64,000 bases of DNA from CBDCFV01 sp965216425 (GTDB lineage Bacteria > Chloroflexota > Dehalococcoidia > Lucifugimonadales > UBA3495): assembly GCA_965216425.1 (NCBI GenBank), contig CBDCFV010000006.1, forward strand, positions 744,001-808,000. Reading direction: 5' to 3'. Below the pieces are notes generated by a model. That model worked only from the letters and a program-made list of their open reading frames with translations, was not told where the DNA came from and ran no database searches. Below are positions 16,981-24,916 of the stretch, piece after piece. The position numbers and the translations under genes are program-made. Every line of letters begins with the position of its first letter. Within the stretch, counting starts at the first letter, position 1.

Positions 16981-18399
16981 ATGAACCAGTGGCCTCCTCA
17001 ATACCCGGCTGATTACGCCCCCGCTGAAGATTCGGAATATTGGTCCAAGCAGTTGGAAACCATGCCGTCTCGGGAGCGGGACCCTATCATCCTGGACAAG
17101 CTGCGCCACCAGATCAGGTACGCTTACACTCACTCCGAGTTGTACCGGGAACTGTACCGGGACGTACCTGTAGACCCGAACAACATCCTCAGCTTCGAGG
17201 AGTTGGCTCAGCTCCCGATTTTGACCAAGGAACACATCCGCGCCGAGCAGGAGGCCCATCCTCCTTACGGACGCTTTCTCTGCGTCAGCCCGGACGATGT
17301 GTACCGCATCCACGGGACATCGGGCACCACCGGCCGCCCCACCATCTTCGGGATCAGCCGCGGCGACTGGGAGCGGATCGCCGAGGCCCACGCCCGCATT
17401 TTATGGAGCGTCGGCCTACGGCCGTCGGACCGGGTGATGGTTGCGGCGGCATTCAGCTTGTACATCGGCAGTTGGGGCGCGCTGGTAGGGGCAGAACGAC
17501 TGGGGGCCACCTGTTTTCCATTCGGTGGCGGCGCGCCCGGTCAAACCGAGCGGGCGGTCGAGTGGGCATCCATGGTCAAGCCAACGGCGTTATACGCCAC
17601 GCCCTCCTACGCCCTTTACTTGGCTGAAACGGCCAAGGCGATGGGCTACAACCCGCGTGAAGACTTTTCGTTCCGCCTGATGTTCTTCTCCGGAGAGCCT
17701 GGCGCAAGTGTGCCCGCCACACGAAAGGAGATAGAGGACACTTTCGGCTGCTATATCGTGGACCAAGGCACGATGGCCGAAATGACGCCTTGGATGAGCA
17801 ATTCCGGGTGCCGCCACCTTCCGAAGGGGATGCACCTGTGGCTGGACTTGGTTTACACGGAAATGGTGGACCCCGCAACCAAAACGGCGGTGCCTTTTGG
17901 CGGCGAAGGCGTACCGGTCTATACCCACTTGGAGCGCACGTCACAACCCATGATTCGTTACTGGTCCGGTGACATCGCCCGTTGGGACATGGTCGACTGC
18001 CCCTGCGGACGCACTTACCCCACCCTTGTCACCGGAATCTATGGGCGCACCGACGACATGATAATTGTCCGGGGGCAGAACGTATTTCCGTCCCACATCG
18101 AGGACGTCCTGCGTAGCATGGATGAGTTCGGGGGTGAATTCCGCTTGGTATTGGAGAGGGACCGGGGCCGATTGGACCGGCTCACGGTTCAGACCGAGGT
18201 AACCGCAAGTGTCTACTCCAAGGCGGAGTATGGCGTGCCCGCCATGACCGCATTGACGGAAAAGATTGCTGGGCAACTGCGGCAGGCGCTGGGGATAGGC
18301 GTTGCCGTGGAGTTGAAGCCGCCAGGCGAATTCGAGCGCACCCAGTTCAAGTCCCGGCGCACCATCGACCTTCGACAGGACACTACACTCACCGAATGA
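16981..18399 (+). CDS. hclA: PaaK-like AMP-forming acyl-CoA ligase, probable 2-hydroxyisobutyrate-CoA ligase
   Basis: A 472 aa member of the phenylacetate-CoA ligase branch of ANL enzymes, which activates a carboxylic acid with ATP and CoA. The phosphate-binding loop is IHGTSGTTGRPTIF (about residues 104-117), the hinge/A8-like region is GIYGRTDDMIIVRGQNVFPS, and a C-terminal domain follows. The N-terminus (YWSKQLETM...LRHQIRYAYTHSELY) fits the family. It lies 7 bases behind the mutase small subunit and overlaps the transporter by 4 bases. In the known hcm locus a similar ligase (HclA) feeds the mutase, so the substrate is inferred from context, not proven. Confidence 0.78.
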   Translation: MNQWPPQYPADYAPAEDSEYWSKQLETMPSRERDPIILDKLRHQIRYAYTHSELYRELYRDVPVDPNNILSFEELAQLPILTKEHIRAEQEAHPPYGRFLCVSPDDVYRIHGTSGTTGRPTIFGISRGDWERIAEAHARILWSVGLRPSDRVMVAAAFSLYIGSWGALVGAERLGATCFPFGGGAPGQTERAVEWASMVKPTALYATPSYALYLAETAKAMGYNPREDFSFRLMFFSGEPGASVPATRKEIEDTFGCYIVDQGTMAEMTPWMSNSGCRHLPKGMHLWLDLVYTEMVDPATKTAVPFGGEGVPVYTHLERTSQPMIRYWSGDIARWDMVDCPCGRTYPTLVTGIYGRTDDMIIVRGQNVFPSHIEDVLRSMDEFGGEFRLVLERDRGRLDRLTVQTEVTASVYSKAEYGVPAMTALTEKIAGQLRQALGIGVAVELKPPGEFERTQFKSRRTIDLRQDTTLTE

Positions 18400-19967
18400 C
18401 GTTCACCGGCTTCTTCATCCTCGGCTCCGGTATTGCCCTAATCGCCGTCGCCATCCTCCCCGGGATCGCCAGGTACCTGAGGGGAGGCGCGATCAGTTCG
18501 CTCAGGGAAAGCCCCAACTACAAGTACTGGGGTTTCATTGCGATAGCCATCGGCCTCTTCGCTTCAGTGGTGGACCACGGCAGCGTCAACGTGGCCCTCC
18601 CGACCATGGCTGAACACTTCAACACCGATCTGCCCACAGTCCAGTGGGTCATCATCGGATATGCCCTCACCATCAGCGCCACCCTGCTGCCCATGGGTCG
18701 TGTATCCGACATGCTGGGCCGCAAGGAAGTATACATATTTGGCTCCGTCGTCTATGTAATCTCTGCCGCGCTGGTGGGGTCATCCCAGGACTTCGCCTTT
18801 CTTATCCTGTTCCGCATCATCCAAGGGATTGGCGGAGCCATGACTCAAGGGACGGGGATGGCCATCATCATGCAGATATTCCCCCCCAACGAAAGAGGCC
18901 GGGCCGTCGGCCTCGTCATGACCATCGTCGGAACGGGACAGGTGGCGGGGCCGGCGATAGGGGGCGGACTGGTCAGTTGGTTGGGATGGCGGGCGGTCTT
19001 CTTCCTGAACGTTCCCTTGGTGCTCATCGGGATAGTTGCCACTGTCATGGTGTTGGACTCCGGGCGCGCACTGAGAGCGGCTTTGGGCGTAGTGCAGGGG
19101 CGCTTCGACGGTATCGGTGCCGTTTTGTCCACCGGGGCCTTGGTGACCATGTTGCTTGCCATCATGTACGGTCACCGGGAGGGATGGACATCGGGTTGGA
19201 TTCTGACGGCTGGGGCGTCTTCCGCCGTCCTTATGACCACATTCATCTTCTGGGAACTGCGGGCATCCTCGCCAATGCTGGACGTCAGGTTCTTCCGGGA
19301 CAGGACCTTTTCCTTCGGCGTGGCCGCCGCTTTCCTGATATTCCTGGGAAGTTCGTCGATCCAGTTCCTTACACCCTTCTATCTTCAGGAAGTGCTGGGT
19401 TACAGCGCGGTGGAAGCCGGATTGGCAATCGTGCCGGGGGCCCTTTGCATGTCGTTGCTGGGCCCCGTATGCGGTCGGCTCTCAGACTCCTTTGGCTGGC
19501 GAAAGTTCACGGTCGGAGGCCTGCTATCCTCCGCAACGGGCATGCTGTTGATGTCCACACTGACTGAGAATTCCTCGATAGTAATAGTCATAATAGCGTT
19601 GATTCTGACCTCCAGCGGGATGGGAAGTTTCTACTCGCCGAATACCAGTTCGATACTGAGCGCGGTGGAACCCAGGAACTATGGAACCATCTCCGGCTTT
19701 CTGAACCTGATCAGGAACTCCGCCAACGTATCCAGCGTAGCAATGGCCACCGCTATAGTTACCGGGACCATGGGTTCAATGGGCTACCAACCAACGCTGG
19801 CGGCCGTTTCGTGCGGCGGCGGCGCAGCCGTTTGCACCGCATTTACCATCGGCACCCGCAACGCCTACCTAGTGATGGCGTCCGTACTCTTGACCGCAGC
19901 CAGCATATCGGCATTCAAGTTCCAGCCGCGCCAACAGATGGTCCCGGCGCCCTCTGCCGGCGACTGA
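18396..19967 (+). CDS. MFS transporter, DHA2 (EmrB/QacA-like) family
   Basis: A 523 aa membrane protein with about 14 hydrophobic segments plus an extra N-terminal helix (residues 3-25) before the usual first one. Family motifs: loop 2-3 GRVSDMLGRKEVYIFG, the FRIIQGIGGAMTQGTG motif and VGTGQVAGPAIGGGLVSWLGWRAVFFLNVP (motif C/D2). The ATG overlaps the ligase stop by 4 bases, so it is translationally coupled to the mutase operon and may move the hydroxyacid substrate or product; drug efflux is the alternative. Confidence 0.85.
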   Translation: MTFTGFFILGSGIALIAVAILPGIARYLRGGAISSLRESPNYKYWGFIAIAIGLFASVVDHGSVNVALPTMAEHFNTDLPTVQWVIIGYALTISATLLPMGRVSDMLGRKEVYIFGSVVYVISAALVGSSQDFAFLILFRIIQGIGGAMTQGTGMAIIMQIFPPNERGRAVGLVMTIVGTGQVAGPAIGGGLVSWLGWRAVFFLNVPLVLIGIVATVMVLDSGRALRAALGVVQGRFDGIGAVLSTGALVTMLLAIMYGHREGWTSGWILTAGASSAVLMTTFIFWELRASSPMLDVRFFRDRTFSFGVAAAFLIFLGSSSIQFLTPFYLQEVLGYSAVEAGLAIVPGALCMSLLGPVCGRLSDSFGWRKFTVGGLLSSATGMLLMSTLTENSSIVIVIIALILTSSGMGSFYSPNTSSILSAVEPRNYGTISGFLNLIRNSANVSSVAMATAIVTGTMGSMGYQPTLAAVSCGGGAAVCTAFTIGTRNAYLVMASVLLTAASISAFKFQPRQQMVPAPSAGD

Positions 19968-20024
19968 TCGCTGCCAACCCTTGTCCGGCCAAATACTACG
20001 CGGAAAGAGAGTCCGTTACGCGCT

Positions 20025-20954
20025 CTACGAGAGCCTCTCCAAGGGCGCGGGACCGTTGATGGCTCGAATTTCCTCGGGTGTCTTGTCCAGCCTCACCCGG
20101 CGTTCCCACTCCCGTCCCAGTTCGTCCTTCACATGGACGGTAAGTTTGCCAAGCCCCTCGGTCTCTACTTCCAGGCTATCCCCATTCTGAATCCCGCAGA
20201 GGCCGCGGTGGTTGGTGCCGCAAGCTATAATGTCTCCGGGCTTCAACGTGGTGAGCCATGTGGCCCATTCGACTACTTGGGGAATGGCGTTGGCCATGTC
20301 GCTGGTGACGTAGTCCTGCATCAGCTGGCCGTTGATCCAACTGCGCACGGCCAGGTCCATCGGCTTGGCCACTTCGTCAGCCGTGACAATGGCCGGCCCC
20401 ATGGGACCGAAGGTGTCCCACGTCTTTCCCCAGAAGAAGCTCCCCCGGTTTTCAGGCCTGAACCCGCGGGCGGACACGTCGATAAAGTTGGTGTAACCGA
20501 AGATGTAGTCGTAGGCATCCTCAGCCTTGACCTTACTGGCCGTCTTGCCTATCACCAAGCCCATCTCGGCTTCGCCTTCGAAGATAGTCGCTTGGCAGTT
20601 GGGAAGCACCACCGTGTCCCCGTCGCCGATAACGCAACTGGCCGACTTGTGGAAAGCGTCGATGTCGGCAGCCCTTTCCCGCGTGCCGTTCTCCATGTAG
20701 TTCACCGCCATCGCAACGATGCGAATGGGCTCAGGCAAGGGAGCCCGCAAGCGCACGCCGCTAACCGGAGTCCCATCCGACGCGGTTACGGCTTGCTCGA
20801 CGGCATGACGATGATTATCGAAGTCGGCTATGAGCCTGTTGATGAGGTCCTGCGGCGACGTATGAACGATGCTGGATACCGCGCTTGTCACGTCCACCAC
20901 GTTGTCGCCCTTCAAAACGCCCAGTTTGAAATCGTCAAAAAAGACCAGTTTCAT
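20025..20954 (-). CDS. Fumarylacetoacetate hydrolase family protein
   Basis: FAH-fold hydrolase/decarboxylase of 309 aa. Metal ligands sit in the E-x-E motif of FEGEAEMGLVIGK and the downstream Asp in YTNFIDVSARG; the C-terminal part GDIIACGTNHRGLCGIQNGDSLEVE is the family signature (GDI...GT..G). The start at 20954 (MKLVFFDDF) has GGAGGAGA directly upstream; the longer open frame to 21083 runs through a repeat. Relatives act in aromatic and dicarboxylate breakdown (acylpyruvate hydrolase, oxaloacetate decarboxylase, 2-hydroxyhepta-2,4-diene-1,7-dioate isomerase). Confidence 0.88.
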   Translation of the reverse strand: MKLVFFDDFKLGVLKGDNVVDVTSAVSSIVHTSPQDLINRLIADFDNHRHAVEQAVTASDGTPVSGVRLRAPLPEPIRIVAMAVNYMENGTRERAADIDAFHKSASCVIGDGDTVVLPNCQATIFEGEAEMGLVIGKTASKVKAEDAYDYIFGYTNFIDVSARGFRPENRGSFFWGKTWDTFGPMGPAIVTADEVAKPMDLAVRSWINGQLMQDYVTSDMANAIPQVVEWATWLTTLKPGDIIACGTNHRGLCGIQNGDSLEVETEGLGKLTVHVKDELGREWERRVRLDKTPEEIRAINGPAPLERLS

Positions 20955-21002
20955 GTCTCCTCCAAAAAGCTGTGCTGAATAGACCTCTGCGGTCGCCGGA
21001 TA

Positions 21003-21165
21003 AGAAACTATCTCAAAACTTGGCGTAGTGTCCAGCCCGTCATCCCTGCTCCGTACCGGCCATCCCCGCTCCGTACCCGTCATTCCCGCGCAGGCGGAAA
21101 TCCATAGACTTTTCGGTGACTGGCGCCGGATATTAGCAGGACCGGTTGGTTTTGAGGTAGTTTCT
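21003..21165. mobile_element. Family M2 miniature element, copy A
   Basis: 163 bp with terminal inverted repeats AGAAACTATCTCAAAAC (21003-21019) and GTTTTGAGGTAGTTTCT (21149-21165), identical but for one base. The interior holds GTCATTCCCGCGCAGGCGG and a partly duplicated ~20 bp unit (CATCCC.GCTCCGTACC). Another copy is at 26170-26310 and a truncated one at 14719-14806. It lies just upstream of the FAH gene, between it and the end of the LLM gene. Confidence 0.65.
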
Positions 21166-21196
21166 AAGTCCTGGCGCCCAAGTCGCCCGGTGGCGT

Positions 21197-22252
21197 CTAC
21201 TGGAAGTGGGGCATGATCTCGTTAACGAACAATTCCATAGACCTCATGGTCTGTTCGTGAGTGAGGTTTCCAAAGGCGAATATAGGGCAGAAGTAATTTA
21301 CTCCGGACTCGTCTATCGTGTCCCGCACCTGTTCTAGCACCGACGGCGCGGAGCCGGCGATGATCGCTCCCCTTTCCAGCAACCCGTCAAAGTTCCTCAG
21401 CGGTTCCAAGTGCCGGTCGCCGGCCTGCTCCCAAAGGTGGTTGATGTTGGAGAACCACACGTCATAGGCCGAACGGGCATCGGCGATGGCGTCCTTGTCG
21501 TTGGGACCGACATACAAGTGGCGGGCCAGCCCTACCAACGGATGTTTGACGTGATCGTTGAGCCTGCCGTCATCCGCTTCGTGTTCCTTCCAAGTCTGCT
21601 TGTACAGGTCCACGTGGGGCTTTACCGCACTTGAAGGAGAGAAGACTGTGCAGGTGTTGAAACCGTGACGGGCGATCCAAGGGATCGTCTCTATGTTGTT
21701 GCTGGCGTACCAGAGAGGCGGGTACGGTTTCTGGAATGGGCGCATCAACAGCCGCGTCTCTTGATATTGGTAATACTTGCCTTCATAGCTCAACGACTCT
21801 TGGGTGAAACCTTTGATCAGGACCTCCAGGGCCTCCTGGAACATCTCCCGTCCATCTTTGTCCAATGCAAAGCCGTAGCGTTCCGCCTCCATGGACACTA
21901 CGCCGCGGCCTATCCCCAAGTCCAGTCTGCCTTGGCTGAGATGGTCCAACATGCAGATTTCGTGCAGCAATCGGAAAGGGTTGTAGAAGGGCAGCAGGTA
22001 GACCAAGGGACCCAATCGTATGTTCTTGGTGCGCTGGCAGGCGGCAGCCAGGAAGATGCCCGGAGAGGGAGCGATGCTGAGGGGAGTGATGTGGTGCTCG
22101 GCCAAGTGATAGCTATAGAAGCCTGCCCGGTCGGCATACTCCAGCATCTTCAGACGTTGTTCGTACGTTTCGCTGTCCGGATGGTCGTATTGTTCAATCC
22201 AGTCGAAAAGCCCGAACCGGATATTCGGTTGGCCTGCTAGATCCTGGCTCAT
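21197..22252 (-). CDS. LLM class flavin-dependent monooxygenase
   Basis: Bacterial luciferase-like protein, 351 aa, reduced-flavin-dependent. Visible: RFGLFDWIEQYDHPDSETYEQRLKMLEYADRAGFYSYHLAEHH at the N-terminus, RTKNIRLGPLVYLLPFYNPFRLLHEICMLDHLSQGRLDLGIGRG and FQKPYPPLWYAS, all standard for the family. It starts at an ATG with GGAGG upstream. Substrate is unknown; the family is expanded in SAR202, where it has been proposed to attack recalcitrant organic matter. Confidence 0.9.
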   Translation of the reverse strand: MSQDLAGQPNIRFGLFDWIEQYDHPDSETYEQRLKMLEYADRAGFYSYHLAEHHITPLSIAPSPGIFLAAACQRTKNIRLGPLVYLLPFYNPFRLLHEICMLDHLSQGRLDLGIGRGVVSMEAERYGFALDKDGREMFQEALEVLIKGFTQESLSYEGKYYQYQETRLLMRPFQKPYPPLWYASNNIETIPWIARHGFNTCTVFSPSSAVKPHVDLYKQTWKEHEADDGRLNDHVKHPLVGLARHLYVGPNDKDAIADARSAYDVWFSNINHLWEQAGDRHLEPLRNFDGLLERGAIIAGSAPSVLEQVRDTIDESGVNYFCPIFAFGNLTHEQTMRSMELFVNEIMPHFQ

Positions 22253-22289
22253 TCAAGCGCCTCCCACAGCCTATTCCCGGCGGCAAATG

Positions 22290-22805
22290 CTAATTGGAGG
22301 ATTCAAACGCCAGGGTTGCGAACCGCATGAAAACCCCGCCTCTGGGTTCGGCCAAAGGGCCGTTGGCCACCAAGCAGGCGATGACATGCCTCTCCCCGGG
22401 CGTGGCGCTGTTGCTTATTTCGATCCGTTGGGGGGCGTTAAGCCCGACAATGGTCCCGATGCCGCGTTCTACTTGGCCGTCAATCCAGACCTCGCCGTAG
22501 TTATCCGGGTTGGTCTCGAAGAAGGCCCGGGAGCCGGCCAACGCGACGCCGTCAACGGCTTCGGGGAACTCCACAGTGATGCGGTACCACGCGAAGGTAA
22601 ACCCCACCGAGCGGCTGTCACGAATGTTGGAGCATATCTCCCACGAAGAATCGTCGTAGTCGGCCAAGCGGGCCGGAGTGGCCAGCAGTTGAGAAACCAG
22701 CCCCTCGTTGGGCTCGCCGGGAACCAAGCCGTCGGCAACCCGCCACTGCCCCTTGACGATTCCCCTGTGCTCAGCGTTGTTCAGGTCCAAGGACACTCTG
22801 GGCAT
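22290..22805 (-). CDS. Hypothetical protein with a jelly-roll/galactose-binding-like pattern
   Basis: A 171 aa protein with no family I can name firmly. The sequence DYDDSSWEICSNI...FTFAWYRITVEFPEA...VALAGSRAFFETNPDNYGEVWIDGQV resembles the sugar-binding-like beta-sandwich found at the N-terminus of some glycosidases (W-Y-R..F.....G..VWvNG). No signal peptide is seen. It lies 37 bases upstream of the LLM gene on the same strand with an AGGAGAG site, so it may be an operon partner. Confidence 0.7.
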   Translation of the reverse strand: MPRVSLDLNNAEHRGIVKGQWRVADGLVPGEPNEGLVSQLLATPARLADYDDSSWEICSNIRDSRSVGFTFAWYRITVEFPEAVDGVALAGSRAFFETNPDNYGEVWIDGQVERGIGTIVGLNAPQRIEISNSATPGERHVIACLVANGPLAEPRGGVFMRFATLAFESSN

Positions 22806-22983
22806 GAGACTCTCCTATCCGAATCGTGCAGGCTATGACGCAAGAAATGAAAGGACGCCAAAGTGCAAACAGGCCGCTCACGCGAAGCGCCCACTCAATG
22901 AGCGGCCCAGCCTACGCCAAACTGCCCGGCCTGTGCCACGCCTCCCGGACACTCCAGAGAGGCTGTGGCCCGGAGGACAGGGA

Positions 22984-23481
22984 CTACCTGGCCGCGGCGG
23001 TCTGAGGGGTCAAGTATTCGTCCCAGGGCCCGGGGAACCTGCCTTTGCCCACACCTTCCCCAAAGAGGACGCTGTCCTTCCGGGGCCACTCGCTGCGGGG
23101 CATCTCATAGGAAACCTCGATGCCATTGCCGTCGGGGTCGTGGATATAGATACCTATGGAGATGCCATGGTCCGACACCCTTTCTATCGGGACGTTCTTC
23201 TCTTTGAGCCTGTGGTAAAGCTCCTTCAAGTCGTCAATGCTCTCCATCATCCACGCCATGTGGTTGAGGCCAACACGACCCTTTTCCGGACCCGCCGCGT
23301 CATCGCCAACTTCCACTAACGCGATTTCGTGAGACTGGTCCAAGTCAGCAGCCATGAATGCCGCGCCCGGCCTGCGGTCATAAAGGTGCAAGCCCAAAAC
23401 GTCGGAATACCACTGTTGAGCCCTCTCCGTATTCCGCACATACATGTTCACATGCCCAAGGTACTTGGGTTTGTAGCTCAT
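22984..23481 (-). CDS. VOC family (glyoxalase/ring-cleavage dioxygenase-like) protein
   Basis: 165 aa, two beta-alpha-beta-beta-beta modules. LGHVNMYVRNTERAQQWYSDVLGLHLYDR is the first module with a likely metal His; VGLNHMAWMMESIDDLKELYHRLKEKNV and YIHDPDGNGIEVSYEMP carry the second His and Glu. The start MSYKPKY at 23481 has AGGAGAAG upstream; an earlier in-frame ATG at 23547 has none. Related to the protein at 53694-54191. Activity is unassigned. Confidence 0.85.
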   Translation of the reverse strand: MSYKPKYLGHVNMYVRNTERAQQWYSDVLGLHLYDRRPGAAFMAADLDQSHEIALVEVGDDAAGPEKGRVGLNHMAWMMESIDDLKELYHRLKEKNVPIERVSDHGISIGIYIHDPDGNGIEVSYEMPRSEWPRKDSVLFGEGVGKGRFPGPWDEYLTPQTAAAR

Positions 23482-23903
23482 TTTGCTTCTCCTGCTGGGA
23501 GATTCAGTAACACGCCCAAAGGTATCATACACACCTAAGCCACGCAAGAAACCAGGAGACCGCGCAGGGCATGTGCAAAGTCACGGGAGTTGACTTGCCG
23601 GTCCATCGTCATTGCCATGAAAATAGACATTTTCATTCTTCATACGTGGCCTCGGCGAGGCCATCCGAAATTCCAGCAGAGCAACGTCACCCCTCGTAGC
23701 CAGGGAATGGAATCCAGAGTCATTCGTTGCCCTCAGCGACCAACAACTGGCCGCCGCCGAGAACATTTTCAACGACTTTCCTCCCCACTGACATTCGCCC
23801 CTTGCCAGCTAGGAAAGCACCTCTCTACCATATTACTTGTCCTGCTCAACCTCCCATTGGACGTGGACCAACCAATATAGCCACTGAGGCAACGTGATGA
23901 TTC

Positions 23904-24047
23904 ATGAGTGAAAAGACCCTCAGCAATAAGCTGTCCGGACCCGACCGTGGCCTCGAAGTCCCTTTCAACTCCGGCACCCTCCCCGGATGTCCTGAAATGT
24001 CCGAAAATGTCCGCAGTTCTGAAATTTCCGGCCCTTCCGGCAAATAG
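23904..24047 (+). CDS. 47-residue ORF of the M3 element, unknown function (copy 2)
   Basis: Reads MSEKTLSNKLSGPDRGLEVP and ends EISGPSGK; same length as the copy at 13030 with about eight substitutions clustered near the N-terminus. The second half (PGCPEMSENVRSSEISGPSGK) is almost unchanged. Whether it is translated is unknown. Confidence 0.35.
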   Translation: MSEKTLSNKLSGPDRGLEVPFNSGTLPGCPEMSENVRSSEISGPSGK

Positions 24048-24068
24048 ACCATCTGAGGAGTCTGCATC

Positions 24069-24362
24069 ATAAGAAGTGAAATAAACGCCCTCTGGGCTCG
24101 CGTCCGCGCCCTTCAACGGAAATTGGACCGCGAACTGGCCGCCTGCCGGCTGGACCTCCTGAGCCGGGACCTTTGCCGCCGTTGGTTTGTCTCCCAGTCC
24201 GACCAGAAGCCCTTGCCCGAAATCCAGCCCTTCATCCACCGGGTAATAGACGCCGGCTAACGGCTCCTCTCGTTGGCCGCGGCCAACAACTACCTGCGGG
24301 ATTGTCGTCGCAAGGACACCACCTCTGACCCCGAAACGCTGCTCGACGTCATCCTTCCCTCG
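24069..24362 (+). pseudogene. Broken copy of the 97-residue M3 ORF
   Basis: Colinear without indels with the gene at 13195-13488, but the start codon is ATA, codon 64 is TAA (24258-24260) in place of TAC, and the terminal TAG has become TCG. It therefore cannot make the protein. Confidence 0.7.
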
Positions 24363-24505
24363 GCCGGGAAGGTCCGGTCTGCCGGTTCCCTTGGCTGAAG
24401 GCAAGCCATGGACGACTTTGCACATGCCCAGAAGACCGGACCCCAGTCGCGAAACCGGACGAATCATCAGCGCCCGCAAGGCAACACAACGCGAAAGAGC
24501 CACTT

Positions 24506-24817
24506 ATGAAGAAGGATAATGTGAAACTGACAGAAGACCAGGAAGCCCAGTTTCTTGCATTGGAGAATATGCCAGACGACCAAGTTGACACCTCGGACAT
24601 CCTCGAAACCCTTGATTGGACCGGGGGACGGTGGGGAGTGTTCTGTCAGCCGGGAAAAGGGCGCTTTACACTGCGGCTCGGTTCGGACGTGGTTGAGTGG
24701 TTCAAATTCAATGCCCAGGATAGCCGTAGCTACCAAGTGGACATAAATCGCGTGTTGCGCAAGCACATGCAGCAGTCCCAGGTCGAATGGCCGTCCGAAG
24801 CTACCACCTCCGCCTGA
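24506..24817 (+). CDS. Orphan BrnA-like ribbon-helix-helix protein
   Basis: A 103 aa protein whose tail FTLRLGSDVVEWFKFNAQDSRSYQVDINRVLRKHM matches the BrnA/DUF4415 pattern (tlRld.dVvewfk..g..yq..IN.vLr.ym). The N-terminal 60 residues are acidic (LTEDQEAQFLALENMPDDQVDTSDI), as in BrnA antitoxins. No BrnT toxin is adjacent, so it may be a solitary regulator or remnant of a pair disrupted by the neighbouring M3 element, which ends 76 bases upstream. Confidence 0.7.
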   Translation: MKKDNVKLTEDQEAQFLALENMPDDQVDTSDILETLDWTGGRWGVFCQPGKGRFTLRLGSDVVEWFKFNAQDSRSYQVDINRVLRKHMQQSQVEWPSEATTSA

Positions 24818-24864
24818 GGTTCGCAATCCGCCGAGTACATTGTTCGTGAGTTGCAATTGTGCTT

Positions 24865-24870
24865 TATAAT
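24865..24870 (+). promoter_or_regulatory. Possible -10 box upstream of the CaiB gene
   Basis: A TATAAT hexamer 47 bases before the ATG at 24917; the upstream TTGTTC/TTGCAA hexamers are imperfect -35 candidates. It overlaps the earlier in-frame start at 24869, supporting the later start. Confidence 0.4.
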
Positions 24871-24916
24871 GTCACGGCGCAACAACGACTCTGGTTCACG
24901 GGATACGGAGGGTGGA

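Larger units (their letters stand above)
23567..24429. mobile_element. Family M3 element, copy 2, with perfect 16 bp terminal inverted repeats
   Basis: 863 bp bounded by GGGCATGTGCAAAGTC (23567-23582) and its exact inverse GACTTTGCACATGCCC (24414-24429). It aligns over most of its length to copy 1 at 12846 and carries the same two ORF positions: a 47-codon ORF, intact, and a 97-codon ORF, broken. A stretch near the left (about 23600-23785) is not shared with copy 1 and contains a CAGGGAATGGAATCCAGAGTC repeat. No flanking duplication is obvious. No transposase. Confidence 0.7.
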
